From the NCBI GenBank assembly GCA_000403475.2, contig KE159795.1, forward strand, positions 1,770,058 through 1,834,057: DNA of 64,000 nucleotides, given 5' to 3'. Shown piece by piece: positions 33,216 through 41,864 of this stretch. The notes beneath the pieces were generated by a model, which searched no databases, was not told the DNA's origin, and was given only the letters and a program-made list of their open reading frames with translations. The DNA comes from Lachnospiraceae bacterium MD308. Its GTDB lineage: Bacteria; Bacillota; Clostridia; Lachnospirales; Lachnospiraceae. The position numbers and the translations under genes are program-made. Numbering within the stretch: the first letter of the stretch is position 1; each line of letters starts with the position of its first letter.

Positions 33216-33350
33216 ATGCCGGACATGATTACTTTAGACCAGATTCCAAGACAGCGGAAGAAAAGGCATAGTCGGAATATGCCTTTTCTTCTGGTTAATA
33301 TTCAATATCCTCTTCTTTCCCAATCACCGCCCCATTTCTCTTTTATTTAG
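33216..33350 (+). CDS. Short ORF with strong ribosome site (44 codons), possible leader or remnant
   Basis: AAAGGAGG lies 10 bases before the ATG. The product starts MPDMITLDQIPRQRKKRHSR. The first residues (MITLDQIP) resemble the start of FeoA-like small proteins, but the rest does not, and a 12-bp hairpin lies inside the frame. It may be the 5' end of a lost gene closed by a terminator, or a leader peptide. The remaining bases of the 33002-33364 gap hold the iteron array and nothing else identifiable. Confidence 0.35.
   Translation: MPDMITLDQIPRQRKKRHSRNMPFLLVNIQYPLLSQSPPHFSFI
33258..33290 (+). terminator. Hairpin inside the short ORF
   Basis: aagaaaaggcat (33258-33269) pairs perfectly with atgccttttctt (33279-33290) over a 9-base loop. 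The right arm ends T-rich. It looks like an intrinsic terminator or attenuator on the plus strand and could also stop minus-strand transcripts. Confidence 0.5.
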
Positions 33351-33364
33351 CACCCGAAAGACCT

Positions 33365-34288
33365 TTATATATCATGATACTTTGCCGACACATGCCCTGG
33401 TCTTGCAATCCGCAGGATATCGTACCACTGCTCCCTGCTCATCTTATATTCCAGCGCCTTTACCGCCCGGAGCACCCGCTCCTTCTTTCCGGTTCCCGTC
33501 ACCGGTATCACTTTTACCGGAAGCCGGTACAGCCATGCGTAAAGCACTTCATCTATCGTCTCTGCTCCAAGCTCTTCCTGTATTTCCCGTAATACTTTTA
33601 CGATTTCAAAATCCTCTCTGCTTAGATTTTTCCTGTACAATTCCCCTCCGCAGGCAGGAGAATATGCCATCAACGGCATTTTTCTGCGCAGTGCATCTTC
33701 CTGCGTACCGTCCGCCAGAAAATCCATGCATTTTACACTCATTTTAATCTGATTTGTCACAATCGGTATATCCGTATATGCCTTCAGAGCAGCAATTTGT
33801 TCCGGCAGGAAGTTAGACAGTCCAAAGTTGTTAACCTTCCCTTCCTTTTGCAGCGTTTCCATTGCATCCGCCATTTCGCCGGGCTCCATCAAGGGGCAGG
33901 GGCGATGGATGAGATACAGCTCCACAGATTCCACGCCAAGCCTTTTCAGCGAAGCCTCACACGCTGATATCAGATAATCCTTTGACAGATTATAGGATTC
34001 ACTGACAAAATACGGTCTGCGCAGTTTATCATACACGATCCCGCCCTTTGTGATGATTTCTACTTTATCCCGCAACGACGGCTCTAACCGCAGCATTTCC
34101 CCAAAAAGCACTTCACAGCCTCCATTTCCGTAGATGTCCGCAAAGTCATATGTAGTCAGCCCCAGTTCAAGATATTCTTTTACGCGTTCCGATAATCTCT
34201 TAGCATCCAGCCCCCACTCCAGCAGGTTCATCATCCCGACAGCCACCGGGGCAACTGATAGCTTATCGCCAAAATTCACTCTGTCCAT
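33365..34288 (-). CDS. Aldo/keto reductase
   Basis: 307 residues, (beta/alpha)8 oxidoreductase. Catalytic tetrad visible: Asp48 and Tyr53 in TTYDFADIYG, Lys81 in ITKGG, His128 in YLIHRP. C-terminal cofactor loop VIPVTGTGKKERV. NADPH-dependent reduction of an aldehyde or ketone, perhaps a sugar carbonyl. Last gene of the sugar cluster. ATG at 34288 behind GAGAGGCGG; the GTG just before is less likely. Confidence 0.88.
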   Translation of the reverse strand: MDRVNFGDKLSVAPVAVGMMNLLEWGLDAKRLSERVKEYLELGLTTYDFADIYGNGGCEVLFGEMLRLEPSLRDKVEIITKGGIVYDKLRRPYFVSESYNLSKDYLISACEASLKRLGVESVELYLIHRPCPLMEPGEMADAMETLQKEGKVNNFGLSNFLPEQIAALKAYTDIPIVTNQIKMSVKCMDFLADGTQEDALRRKMPLMAYSPACGGELYRKNLSREDFEIVKVLREIQEELGAETIDEVLYAWLYRLPVKVIPVTGTGKKERVLRAVKALEYKMSREQWYDILRIARPGHVSAKYHDI

Positions 34289-34309
34289 CACATCCGCCTC
34301 TCTTTCTTT

Positions 34310-35170
34310 TTATAATATATTGTGTGCCAGCAGGCGCATCTTGTGCTCCGCATAAGACGCCAGATCTTCATATGCTTTCGCATACAGGTTCACAACCGAA
34401 TATCCGAAGCCTTCTTTTGTCTGTACGTCTGCCGTCGCCTTGCCTACTGTCTTGACCAGATCCGTAGCCAGATTCAGCTTTGTGATTCCGTAATTGACTG
34501 CCTCAGCCACCTTCTCCTCCGGTGTTCCTGAGCCGCCATGCATAACCAGAGGTATGGATACCTTCTCTGAGATTTTCTTAAGCCTTGGTATATTAATCTT
34601 AGGCGGAAAACGATATTCCCCATGCACTGTTCCGATAGACAGTGCCAGAATATCAACTCCTGTCTGCTCTGCAAAACGCTTTGCCTCGTCCGGATCTGTC
34701 TGCATTGCCTCCGCCTCGTCAACAGACAGCTTTTGTTCGCATCCCGCAATCCTTCCCAGCTCTCCTTCCACTGAAACCCCTGCTTTATGTGCGTACTCAA
34801 CCACCTTCGCTGTCCGTTCTACATTCTCATTAAATTCATACGCGGACGCGTCGATCATTACGGACTTAAATCCGGCCTCAATCGCGCGCTTGATATTTTC
34901 AAATTCCCGGAAGTGATCTGCATGGAGGATAACCGGAACGTCCACATTCTCCGCAATCGTCCTTGCCGCTGCAACTGCATTTTTCTCTCCTCCAAAAAAC
35001 TTAACTTCCGCATCACCGATGATATACAGCATCGGAAGCCCCAGCTTCTGCGCCACGTCGGCAATGGTTCTTCCATAGGCGTAAGTCCACAGACAGAATC
35101 CGCCCAGTGCATACTTCCTTTCTCTGGCATCCTCCAGATATTCTTTTAATGATCTTAGCTCCTTAGACAT
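34310..35170 (-). CDS. Class II (zinc) ketose-bisphosphate aldolase
   Basis: 286 residues. Class II signatures: ILHADHF (catalytic Asp and zinc His), VEGELGRIAG, SIGTVHGEY (zinc His), VMHGGSGTP (zinc His) and TKLNLATD. Cleaves fructose-, tagatose- or a related ketose-1,6- or 1-phosphate to a triose pair. Directly downstream of a PfkB kinase in the same operon, the classic kinase-aldolase pair for a ketose phosphate route. The actual sugar is not readable. Confidence 0.92.
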   Translation of the reverse strand: MSKELRSLKEYLEDARERKYALGGFCLWTYAYGRTIADVAQKLGLPMLYIIGDAEVKFFGGEKNAVAAARTIAENVDVPVILHADHFREFENIKRAIEAGFKSVMIDASAYEFNENVERTAKVVEYAHKAGVSVEGELGRIAGCEQKLSVDEAEAMQTDPDEAKRFAEQTGVDILALSIGTVHGEYRFPPKINIPRLKKISEKVSIPLVMHGGSGTPEEKVAEAVNYGITKLNLATDLVKTVGKATADVQTKEGFGYSVVNLYAKAYEDLASYAEHKMRLLAHNIL

Positions 35171-35194
35171 AATATCTTTATTCTCCTTTTCTTT

Positions 35195-36139
35195 TTATTC
35201 ATTTTCAAGCAGCGCCAGAACTTGCGCTCTGTCTTTCAGCGCTGTTACAGCTCCCATCTTCGTCACACTGACTGCTGCAACTGCATTGGCATAACGTGCC
35301 GCTTCCCACAGATCCATTCCCTCCGTCAGACCTGCCATAAACCCTCCGACAAAATTGTCTCCGGCTCCCGTGGTATCAACCACTTCTTTTGGATGGAAGG
35401 ACGGTACGAGTTCTGCCCTTTTACCATCCGACACATAGCACCCTTCATCCCCAAGCTTTATGATGACATTTTTACAACCCTTGTCCAAAAGTTTCTCCGC
35501 CATGTCCGCCGGATTCTCTTCCTGCACCAGATAATGCGCTTCCACATAGCTCGGTATAAAGTAATCGATCAGCCAAAGATTCTTAAACACGATCTCTCTT
35601 CCCTGTTTAAAGGAATCGCTGGCGCAATCCGCAACTGTGAGCGCCCCCGCTTCCCTTGCCCTTTTCAGTATGACTGAGACTCCTTCCGAGTCCAGACCTT
35701 TCAGGAAGAAAAAGCTCCCATAGCTTACAATCCTCGCCTGTGTTACCAGATCAAGACAAAAGTCCTTAAGGCTCAGGCTTTGGTTATTGCTGCCCGCCAC
35801 TCCAAGAAAATGACGCGTTCCGTCCGGTTTTACAAGTGCAAAGGTAAGGGACATGGTATCTTCTTTTGAATGTATGACATGGGCGGTGTCTACCCCCGCT
35901 TTTTCAAGCTCCCTCATAACATACTCACTGAATGTATCTTCGCATACCTTTCCTGCAACCGCAGTGCGGCATCCCAGGCGGGATGCGATAATCGTCTGCG
36001 TCACTGCCGCACCGCCGGGGGACACCCCCGCTTCCTCAAGTAAGGTCGTATCTCTCGTAAACACCGTTTCATCAACTGTCCGCAGAATCATATCGTATGC
36101 CATTGTTCCAATAGCGACGATATCATATTTCTTATCCAT
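35195..36139 (-). CDS. PfkB-family carbohydrate kinase
   Basis: 314 residues, ribokinase-like. N-terminal sugar-site GGAAVTQTIIASRLG with GKVCEDTF, C-terminal catalytic DTTGAGDNFVGGF (general base Asp near 261), and the ATP-site block KLGDEGCY. Phosphorylates a sugar or sugar phosphate with ATP. Placed just before the aldolase, it may act like 1-phosphofructokinase or tagatose-6-phosphate kinase. Start at 36139 follows GGAAAGGGAG; the Met at 36157 is less likely. Confidence 0.9.
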   Translation of the reverse strand: MDKKYDIVAIGTMAYDMILRTVDETVFTRDTTLLEEAGVSPGGAAVTQTIIASRLGCRTAVAGKVCEDTFSEYVMRELEKAGVDTAHVIHSKEDTMSLTFALVKPDGTRHFLGVAGSNNQSLSLKDFCLDLVTQARIVSYGSFFFLKGLDSEGVSVILKRAREAGALTVADCASDSFKQGREIVFKNLWLIDYFIPSYVEAHYLVQEENPADMAEKLLDKGCKNVIIKLGDEGCYVSDGKRAELVPSFHPKEVVDTTGAGDNFVGGFMAGLTEGMDLWEAARYANAVAAVSVTKMGAVTALKDRAQVLALLENE

Positions 36140-36168
36140 AGCACACTCCCTTTCCATTTGGCGGGCAG

Positions 36169-37107
36169 TTACATGATCGGGTATCCTGCCGCCAGATAAA
36201 TGTTATACCAGTCCTCATATGTCAGCTCGATATCGCAAGCCCTGCAACAGTCACGAAAACGTTCTTTTTTCGTTGTGCCGCACACTACCTGCATCCCGGC
36301 AGGATGACGCAGAATCCACGCAACGGCGATGGTCGTCTTATTTACATCATATTTATCTGCAATCTTTTGCATTGCGTCATTTACTTCCCGGTAATCCGGG
36401 TTATCAATAAATGTGCCGTCAATAAATCCATGCTGGAACGGAGACCATGCCTGTATCGTGATATCCTTAAGCCGGCAGTAATTCAGGACGCCTAAGTCCC
36501 GGTCAACCGCATAGAATTCATGGTTATTCGTCGCTATCTGCTGTACGCACATATCCGCATGGGCGATGCCAAACTGCATCTGGTTCACCTCAATCGGTAC
36601 GCTGCAGTATTTCTGAAGCAGCTCGATACCATACGGCACATCGTTACTCACGCCAAAGTGAAGAACCTTTCCCTCTTTCTTCATAATCTCAAATGCCTCT
36701 GCCACCTCTTCCGGCCGGAACAGCGCGTCTGCCCGGTGGAGAAGAAAATAGTCCAGATGATCCGTCTGCATACGCGACAGCGAGCGATCGAGCGTCTTTA
36801 GCAGATGCTCTTTCGAATAATTGTGATAAGGCCTTCCGTCAGGATAAAAGGTAATGCCGCCCTTAGACTGCAATACCAATCTGTCACGCAGTCCGGGATT
36901 TTCCGACAATGTCTTCCCGATGATTCTCTCAACCAGACCTTCCGGCTTGCCGTAGCAATTTGCGGTATCGATAAAGTTCGTACCATTTTCCATCGCATTT
37001 TCAAACATAGCCGCCACTTCCTTTGCAGACAGTGTATCAAAGCGCATTGTCCCCTGGATGATTGCCGGAACCGGAATCTTATTCTGTCCAAGATTGATTG
37101 TTTTCAT
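36169..37107 (-). CDS. Aldo/keto reductase
   Basis: 312 residues. Catalytic residues Asp47 and Tyr52 (NFIDTANCYG), Lys82 (LQSKGG), His124 (FLLHRAD). Cofactor loop VVCGTTKKERF. Similar in layout to the enzyme at 33365 but clearly diverged from it. Two reductases bracketing a kinase and an aldolase suggest redox conversion of the imported sugar, for example aldose to polyol or a keto-sugar step. Substrate unknown. Good ribosome site (GAGGTA) upstream. Confidence 0.88.
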   Translation of the reverse strand: MKTINLGQNKIPVPAIIQGTMRFDTLSAKEVAAMFENAMENGTNFIDTANCYGKPEGLVERIIGKTLSENPGLRDRLVLQSKGGITFYPDGRPYHNYSKEHLLKTLDRSLSRMQTDHLDYFLLHRADALFRPEEVAEAFEIMKKEGKVLHFGVSNDVPYGIELLQKYCSVPIEVNQMQFGIAHADMCVQQIATNNHEFYAVDRDLGVLNYCRLKDITIQAWSPFQHGFIDGTFIDNPDYREVNDAMQKIADKYDVNKTTIAVAWILRHPAGMQVVCGTTKKERFRDCCRACDIELTYEDWYNIYLAAGYPIM

Positions 37108-37131
37108 ATGATACCTCCTCGTATAATAATT

Positions 37132-37962
37132 TTAATTTTTTACAGCCCCGGCTGTCATGCCGGAGATAAAATACTTCTGGAAAAACAGCGCGATCACGAT
37201 TACGGGCAGCGAGCCCAAGATGCTCATCGCCATGATCTGATTCCATTCAAATGCATATTGTCCCATAAGCGACGCAATTCCGATGGGAACAGTGCGCGTC
37301 GCATTCGTCTTCGTGAGTGTCAGCGCATACAGATACTCATTCCAGCACTGGATAAATGTATATAAGCCTACCGAAACAAGTCCCGGCAGACAGGACGGCA
37401 CCAACACCCGCCACAGTGCCATAAAGCGTGAACCGCCGTCGATTAACACTGCCTCGTCAAGCTCCTTTGGCAATGTATTAAGATATCCTGTCAGCATAAG
37501 AATCGCATACGGCAGTGTAAATACCACATAAGTCAATACAAGCGCCGCATAAGTATCATAAAGCCTAAGCTGCACCACAAGGACCAGATACGGAATCAGC
37601 AGCGTAATAGGCGGCACCGCCTGGACACTGATGATGATCGTATTCAGAATCTTCTTTCCCGGAAACGAAAAACGGCTGAAACTGTAGGACGCAAGCAGCG
37701 CGATCAGAAGCGTCAGTGCCACAACGATTGCCGCGATACCATAAGAGTTAATGAAAAACCGCACCTTTTCTGAATCCATCAAGACCGCCATATAGGCTCC
37801 AAAGCTAAAGCTTTCATCCACTAGCTTCGGCGGCACCGCAAAAATATTCTGATTTGCTTTCAATGAACTAGAGACCAGCCATAAGATCGGGAGCCCCGAA
37901 AATAAAGCTGCTATAACCATACCTGTCCACAGCATAATCCGTTTTACTAAGCTCGTTCTCAT
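37132..37962 (-). CDS. ABC sugar transporter permease (MalG type)
   Basis: 276 residues, six membrane helices. The EAA loop DEAVLIDGGSRFMALWRVLV that contacts the ATPase is present, and the protein ends in the family's ISGMTAGAVKN motif. Inner-membrane half of a CUT1 importer together with the gene at 37975. No ATPase gene lies in the cluster, so a shared MsmX/MsmK-type ATPase elsewhere is expected. Confidence 0.93.
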   Translation of the reverse strand: MRTSLVKRIMLWTGMVIAALFSGLPILWLVSSSLKANQNIFAVPPKLVDESFSFGAYMAVLMDSEKVRFFINSYGIAAIVVALTLLIALLASYSFSRFSFPGKKILNTIIISVQAVPPITLLIPYLVLVVQLRLYDTYAALVLTYVVFTLPYAILMLTGYLNTLPKELDEAVLIDGGSRFMALWRVLVPSCLPGLVSVGLYTFIQCWNEYLYALTLTKTNATRTVPIGIASLMGQYAFEWNQIMAMSILGSLPVIVIALFFQKYFISGMTAGAVKN

Positions 37963-37974
37963 AATCTCCCCTCC

Positions 37975-38883
37975 CTAATCTTCTCTCGTCTGGTTCCTTA
38001 CATAGAAAACAGCAAGGACGATACATGCCAGCAAAATAATCACCGCAGCCGCAGAAGCTTTTGAATACTGATAATTTGTAAACGCCATCTGATAGACATA
38101 CGTACTCATCATCTCTGTTGCATGAGACGGCCCTCCCGCGGTAAGCAGCCAGATGAGCGAGAAATTCTGCGTTGTCCAGATGAAATCCAGCATCGCGATA
38201 CTGATCAGAATCGGCTTTAACTGCGGAAGCGTGATATAAAGGAAGCTCTGCACTGAGGACGCTCCGTCGATACTTGCCGCCTCGTATAAATCCGAGGAAA
38301 TACCCTGCAATCCCGCCAGAATACTGATCATATAAAACGGATAACCCGCCCATATGTTGATAAAGGTCAGCACCCAGAATACAATCCCCCGGTCGCTGAG
38401 CCATTCAACCGTCCCTCCTGTAATATGAAAATTGGTCAGCAGAAAATTGATAACGCCATTGGGATTCAGCAAAAGCTTCCATAGTATAGCTATGACTGTC
38501 GCATTGAACATCCACGGGAGCATATATATGACGCGGAATACCGCTTTTATCCATCCGGCCACACATTTCGCATTGACCATAAGCGCCAGCGCCATTCCTA
38601 TGACCATATGGAATATTACGTTCATCACCACAAATATGACCGTATTTTTCATCGACCCGATAAAAACCGTATCTGACAGGACTGTTTTATAGTTTTCAAT
38701 CCCGACCCAGTGCGACTCCGATGTAACCAGAACATTGTCAAAAAAAGAATACCCTATCACTAAGATGATCGGAAGGAACAGCAACGCAGAAATCATAAGC
38801 ATCACAGGTGTCAGATAGGCATAAGGCACAAGCTTTTTCCAAAAATAAGTTTTGGGATAATCCCTTTTTTCTGTAATCTTCAA
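37975..38883 (-). CDS. ABC sugar transporter permease (MalF type)
   Basis: 302 residues from a TTG at 38883, the first start compatible with a ribosome site (AAAGGAG, spacing long at 12 bases). The frame is open further, but extension runs through a perfect stem-loop at 38939-38973. Six helices. EAA loop EAASIDGASSVQSFLYITLP present. Works with the MalG-type permease 12 bases downstream and the binding lipoprotein upstream. Confidence 0.88.
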   Translation of the reverse strand: MKITEKRDYPKTYFWKKLVPYAYLTPVMLMISALLFLPIILVIGYSFFDNVLVTSESHWVGIENYKTVLSDTVFIGSMKNTVIFVVMNVIFHMVIGMALALMVNAKCVAGWIKAVFRVIYMLPWMFNATVIAILWKLLLNPNGVINFLLTNFHITGGTVEWLSDRGIVFWVLTFINIWAGYPFYMISILAGLQGISSDLYEAASIDGASSVQSFLYITLPQLKPILISIAMLDFIWTTQNFSLIWLLTAGGPSHATEMMSTYVYQMAFTNYQYSKASAAAVIILLACIVLAVFYVRNQTRED

Positions 38884-38938
38884 TTGTATGAACAACTCCT
38901 TTTTACTCTTTAGATTCTTTTGGCAAAAGCTCCTTATT

Positions 38939-38973
38939 ATAGATTTGGCGCACAAACTGTGCGCCAAATCTAT
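38939..38973 (-). repeat. 16-bp perfect stem-loop between the binding-protein and permease genes
   Basis: atagatttggcgcaca (38939-38954) pairs with 38958-38973 over a 3-base loop. No T run follows on the minus strand. Such hairpins after a binding-protein gene usually protect its mRNA 3' end and lower downstream permease expression. Confidence 0.75.
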
Positions 38974-39006
38974 CACAATTAAAGGACTCTTATTCGAAAA
39001 ATTTTC

Positions 39007-40302
39007 TTATTTATATGCTGCGTTAAACTCCTTTTGCACGTGTTCCATCATCTCATCTGCCGTCTTGTAATCTCCATCGATATACATAACCAGATCCTCA
39101 TCCAGCACACGCATCAGCGCTTCTGCCGTCGGCAATGAATAGAACTCCGCTTTTCCGGTTGTAGTCTTATAGATGTCACAGATTGCTTTAAATGCATCGG
39201 AATCATCCTCGTAAACCGGCTCCGACGTTGTATTTACCGCAAATCCGCCTGCATGTACGCTTAAGTCTGCATTTACATCTTTCCCCAACAGATATGTGAT
39301 GAACTGTGCCGCCTCCTTCGGATGCTCACTGTTCTTTGCGATACCGCACGCCCAGTTATTCGAACGCATGAAGCTCTCTCCGCTGTAGCTGTCCTCGTGA
39401 GGCATATTGATATAGGTAACATCCATATCCAGAGCCTGCTCGCGGATGTTTGTCAGATGCGCAACAGAATCCGCCATAAACGCCACACGTCCGTTCACAA
39501 ACTCTTCTACCTTATCGGCGTCTGTCATGGTGTACATGCCCGGCGTAACAACCTTGTTGTCAAACAGAGATTTGAAAAATTCCGCTGTCTTGACAAATGT
39601 ATCATTTCCCGCAAGGAACGGTTTCCCCTCTTCCGTCAGGATAGAACAGCCCGAATTCCAGGCGAAGGCTGCAAAGTATTCCATACACGTTGCATTATCT
39701 GTACTCATATTCATGGCAAACCCATATACATTCTCATCAGGCTTTGTCACTTTCTTACATACATCAAGAAATTCCGTCCATGTCTCCGGCATCTTGGTAA
39801 CGCCTGCGTCTTTCAGTATGCCTCTGTTGACTGCCATCAGACACGGAAAGTTTACCAACGGCTGTGCATAAACCGTACCGTTCACGGATGTCTGTACCGA
39901 GATATCTCCGGTATCAAAGCCAATCTGGCCGAACAGGTCATTCATATCCATGAGCATCCCCTGTGTTGCGTAATCATAAATCCAACTGCCGTCCAGCGCA
40001 ACAACATCCGCCATCGTTCCTGCAACAGCACTTGCCTGCAGCTGTGTCTTGGTATCTGCGTAAGGGTTACTTAAAAGCTTAACTTTTATCCCGGTTTCTT
40101 CATAAAAGCTGTCACACACGCTCTGCAGATATCCTTCTTCCATCTCATTGTCAAACCATTGCTGAAACTCAATCTCTACACTGTCCCCTGACGTCTCTCC
40201 CGAACCCTCAGATGCTTTCTTTGTGTCCCCATTGCCCGCGCATCCCAGGATCATACTGACTGTCATTGCAACGACCAACAACATTGCTCCTGCTTTTTTC
40301 AT
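39007..40302 (-). CDS. Sugar ABC transporter substrate-binding lipoprotein (family 1)
   Basis: 431 residues. Lipoprotein signal MKKAGAMLLVVAMTVSMILG-C (lipobox MILGC), a short Ser/Gly/Glu linker, then a two-lobed solute-binding domain of the MalE/UgpB class (SNPYADTKTQLQASAVAG, GRVAFMADS, FMRSNNWACGIAK). Tethered outside the membrane to deliver a mono- or oligosaccharide to the permeases. First gene of the minus-strand sugar operon, with its own strong promoter. Confidence 0.93.
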   Translation of the reverse strand: MKKAGAMLLVVAMTVSMILGCAGNGDTKKASEGSGETSGDSVEIEFQQWFDNEMEEGYLQSVCDSFYEETGIKVKLLSNPYADTKTQLQASAVAGTMADVVALDGSWIYDYATQGMLMDMNDLFGQIGFDTGDISVQTSVNGTVYAQPLVNFPCLMAVNRGILKDAGVTKMPETWTEFLDVCKKVTKPDENVYGFAMNMSTDNATCMEYFAAFAWNSGCSILTEEGKPFLAGNDTFVKTAEFFKSLFDNKVVTPGMYTMTDADKVEEFVNGRVAFMADSVAHLTNIREQALDMDVTYINMPHEDSYSGESFMRSNNWACGIAKNSEHPKEAAQFITYLLGKDVNADLSVHAGGFAVNTTSEPVYEDDSDAFKAICDIYKTTTGKAEFYSLPTAEALMRVLDEDLVMYIDGDYKTADEMMEHVQKEFNAAYK

Positions 40303-40348
40303 GTTTTTCCTCCTTTTCTTTCTTTTCCGTTTTATTTGTTATAATGAT

Positions 40349-40377
40349 ATTATATTTTCATAATTATTATTTGTCAA
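40349..40377 (-). promoter_or_regulatory. Promoter of the sugar operon
   Basis: Minus strand: TTGACA (40377-40372), 17-base spacer, TATAAT (40354-40349), a full consensus match. The motif tattttca at 40353-40360 overlaps the spacer and recurs before the kinase and RpiR genes; it may be the RpiR site. Confidence 0.7.
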
Positions 40378-40502
40378 GTAATTTTATTTTTAATTATTTT
40401 CTCTTATTTCCCACGCAAAATATGTTATATAACTATTTTGCTGAATTTTCCGGCATTATTTATTGCATTTATTTTCAAATTAATTATTTTATATAAAAAT
40501 TA

Positions 40503-40531
40503 TTGCAAATAAATTTTCTTTATTTTATAAT
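40503..40531 (+). promoter_or_regulatory. Promoter of the ADP-dependent-type kinase gene
   Basis: TTGCAA (40503-40508), 17-base spacer, TATAAT (40526-40531), 44 bases before the start codon at 40576, which follows AAAGGAGG. It faces away from the sugar operon promoter. Confidence 0.6.
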
Positions 40532-40575
40532 ATAATAAAATTTTATACAGTAATTTCTCAGAAAAGGAGGATGCA

Positions 40576-41799
40576 ATGAAAAATCATATTGCTGCTGCAT
40601 TTCAAAATACCGTTGACTTTGAGTTAAAGTGGGATACGACTATCCTGGAATCTCTTATCAGACAGCACCGTATATCCCAATCCGAAATCCAGAGCAACCG
40701 CTCCATCCAATCCGAGCGAGACCTAATCATCACGCTCCTTGCACACATGGCAGAAGGAAGCGGAAGCGAATGTCTCGCCGCTTCCAGCCAGATCACCCGC
40801 TCATTCGCCTCACATTTCCCCTATGATATAACCCTCGGAGGAACCGCGGTACGCGCGGCTATGGCAATCGAGAAGATCGGATACCGCAGCACCATCCATG
40901 CCTGCAGCCTCAATCGCCACTTTTGCCGCCTCATACCGAAAGCTGTTTCCTGGGTATCTGGCGTGCCGGATGAAGGCGATGATTTCCACCCCCATGTGAT
41001 TGTCCAGTATCCTGCAAATATCCGCATCCATATTAACGATATTGACTTTACCACACGCAATCCAAACCGAGTTATCTTCGCCTACGACCCGCCAAGCATG
41101 CGGCTGGAAATCAGCGATGCCTTCGCCGAAGAACTTTCCTGCGCAAACGTATTTCTCATTGCCAGTTATAACATTATCAAGGACAAAAATATATTAAAAA
41201 ACCGGCTTCAAAAAACCTTAAGCTTCATTAATGCTTTGCCGCCCCTGCATACGGTGATCATGGAGGATGGACGTTTTGAAGATCCTCATATGCGTAAACT
41301 TGTTACGGAAACCCTTGCGCCTCAGATTGATATTTTCAGCATGAACGAGGATGAGCTGCAGGACAGATTCGGATGCCGCATCAATATATTAAATCCCGCC
41401 GAAGCTCTTGCAGCGATCCAGACAGTATACAACCAACTCCAGGTTCCAACCCTTGTATGCCACACCTCCCACTGGGCGCTTAGTTACGGCAGACAGACTC
41501 CGTCAATCAGCAATGCTCTTAAAAGCGGAATCTGCATGGCGTCCACACGTTTCCAATTCGGAGATGACTACAACAAAGACCGCTACAAGCAATCCCAAGA
41601 GCTTCCTGCGAGCAAAAAAGGCGCAGCCTTTTGCGAATCTCTTTCGACTCTTTCTGCCGACAGACCTTTCTACGCTCTTCCGGCCAAAGATCTTTCTTCC
41701 GTAGCCCGTCCGCACACCATCGGACTCGGAGATGCCTTTATCGGAGGTATGCTCCCGCAATTGCTGCCCGAGTCAGCACATAAGAGCGCATATATTTAG
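40576..41799 (+). CDS. ADP-dependent phosphofructokinase/glucokinase family protein
   Basis: 407 residues. Ribokinase-fold members of the ADP-PFK/GK family are recognised by GGTAVRAAMAIEKIG near residue 88 (sugar site), FSMNEDELQ (NEDEL, 257-261), the VCHTSHWAL segment (about 294) and the catalytic GLGDAFIGG (Asp386). Known members, mainly archaeal, phosphorylate glucose or fructose-6-phosphate with ADP. The length is a little below the archaeal 450-480. It is transcribed away from the ABC operon, so it probably phosphorylates the imported sugar. ADP use cannot be proved from sequence. Confidence 0.75.
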   Translation: MKNHIAAAFQNTVDFELKWDTTILESLIRQHRISQSEIQSNRSIQSERDLIITLLAHMAEGSGSECLAASSQITRSFASHFPYDITLGGTAVRAAMAIEKIGYRSTIHACSLNRHFCRLIPKAVSWVSGVPDEGDDFHPHVIVQYPANIRIHINDIDFTTRNPNRVIFAYDPPSMRLEISDAFAEELSCANVFLIASYNIIKDKNILKNRLQKTLSFINALPPLHTVIMEDGRFEDPHMRKLVTETLAPQIDIFSMNEDELQDRFGCRINILNPAEALAAIQTVYNQLQVPTLVCHTSHWALSYGRQTPSISNALKSGICMASTRFQFGDDYNKDRYKQSQELPASKKGAAFCESLSTLSADRPFYALPAKDLSSVARPHTIGLGDAFIGGMLPQLLPESAHKSAYI

Positions 41800-41809
41800 T
41801 ATTTAAAAA

Positions 41810-41863
41810 AAATAAAACCTTATTCATGCCGTTGTAATCTAACAACATGAATAAGGTTTTTTA
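41810..41863. terminator. Bidirectional terminator between the kinase and RpiR genes
   Basis: Perfect 15-base arms (41814-41828 and 41846-41860, core ccttattcatg/catgaataagg), A-rich on the left and T-rich on the right; serves both convergent genes. Confidence 0.85.
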
Positions 41864-41864
41864 G

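Noticed and set aside
39322-40074. 250-codon frame antisense to the sugar-binding lipoprotein
   Set aside because: The opposite strand encodes a clear lipoprotein with signal and domain motifs; this frame has neither.
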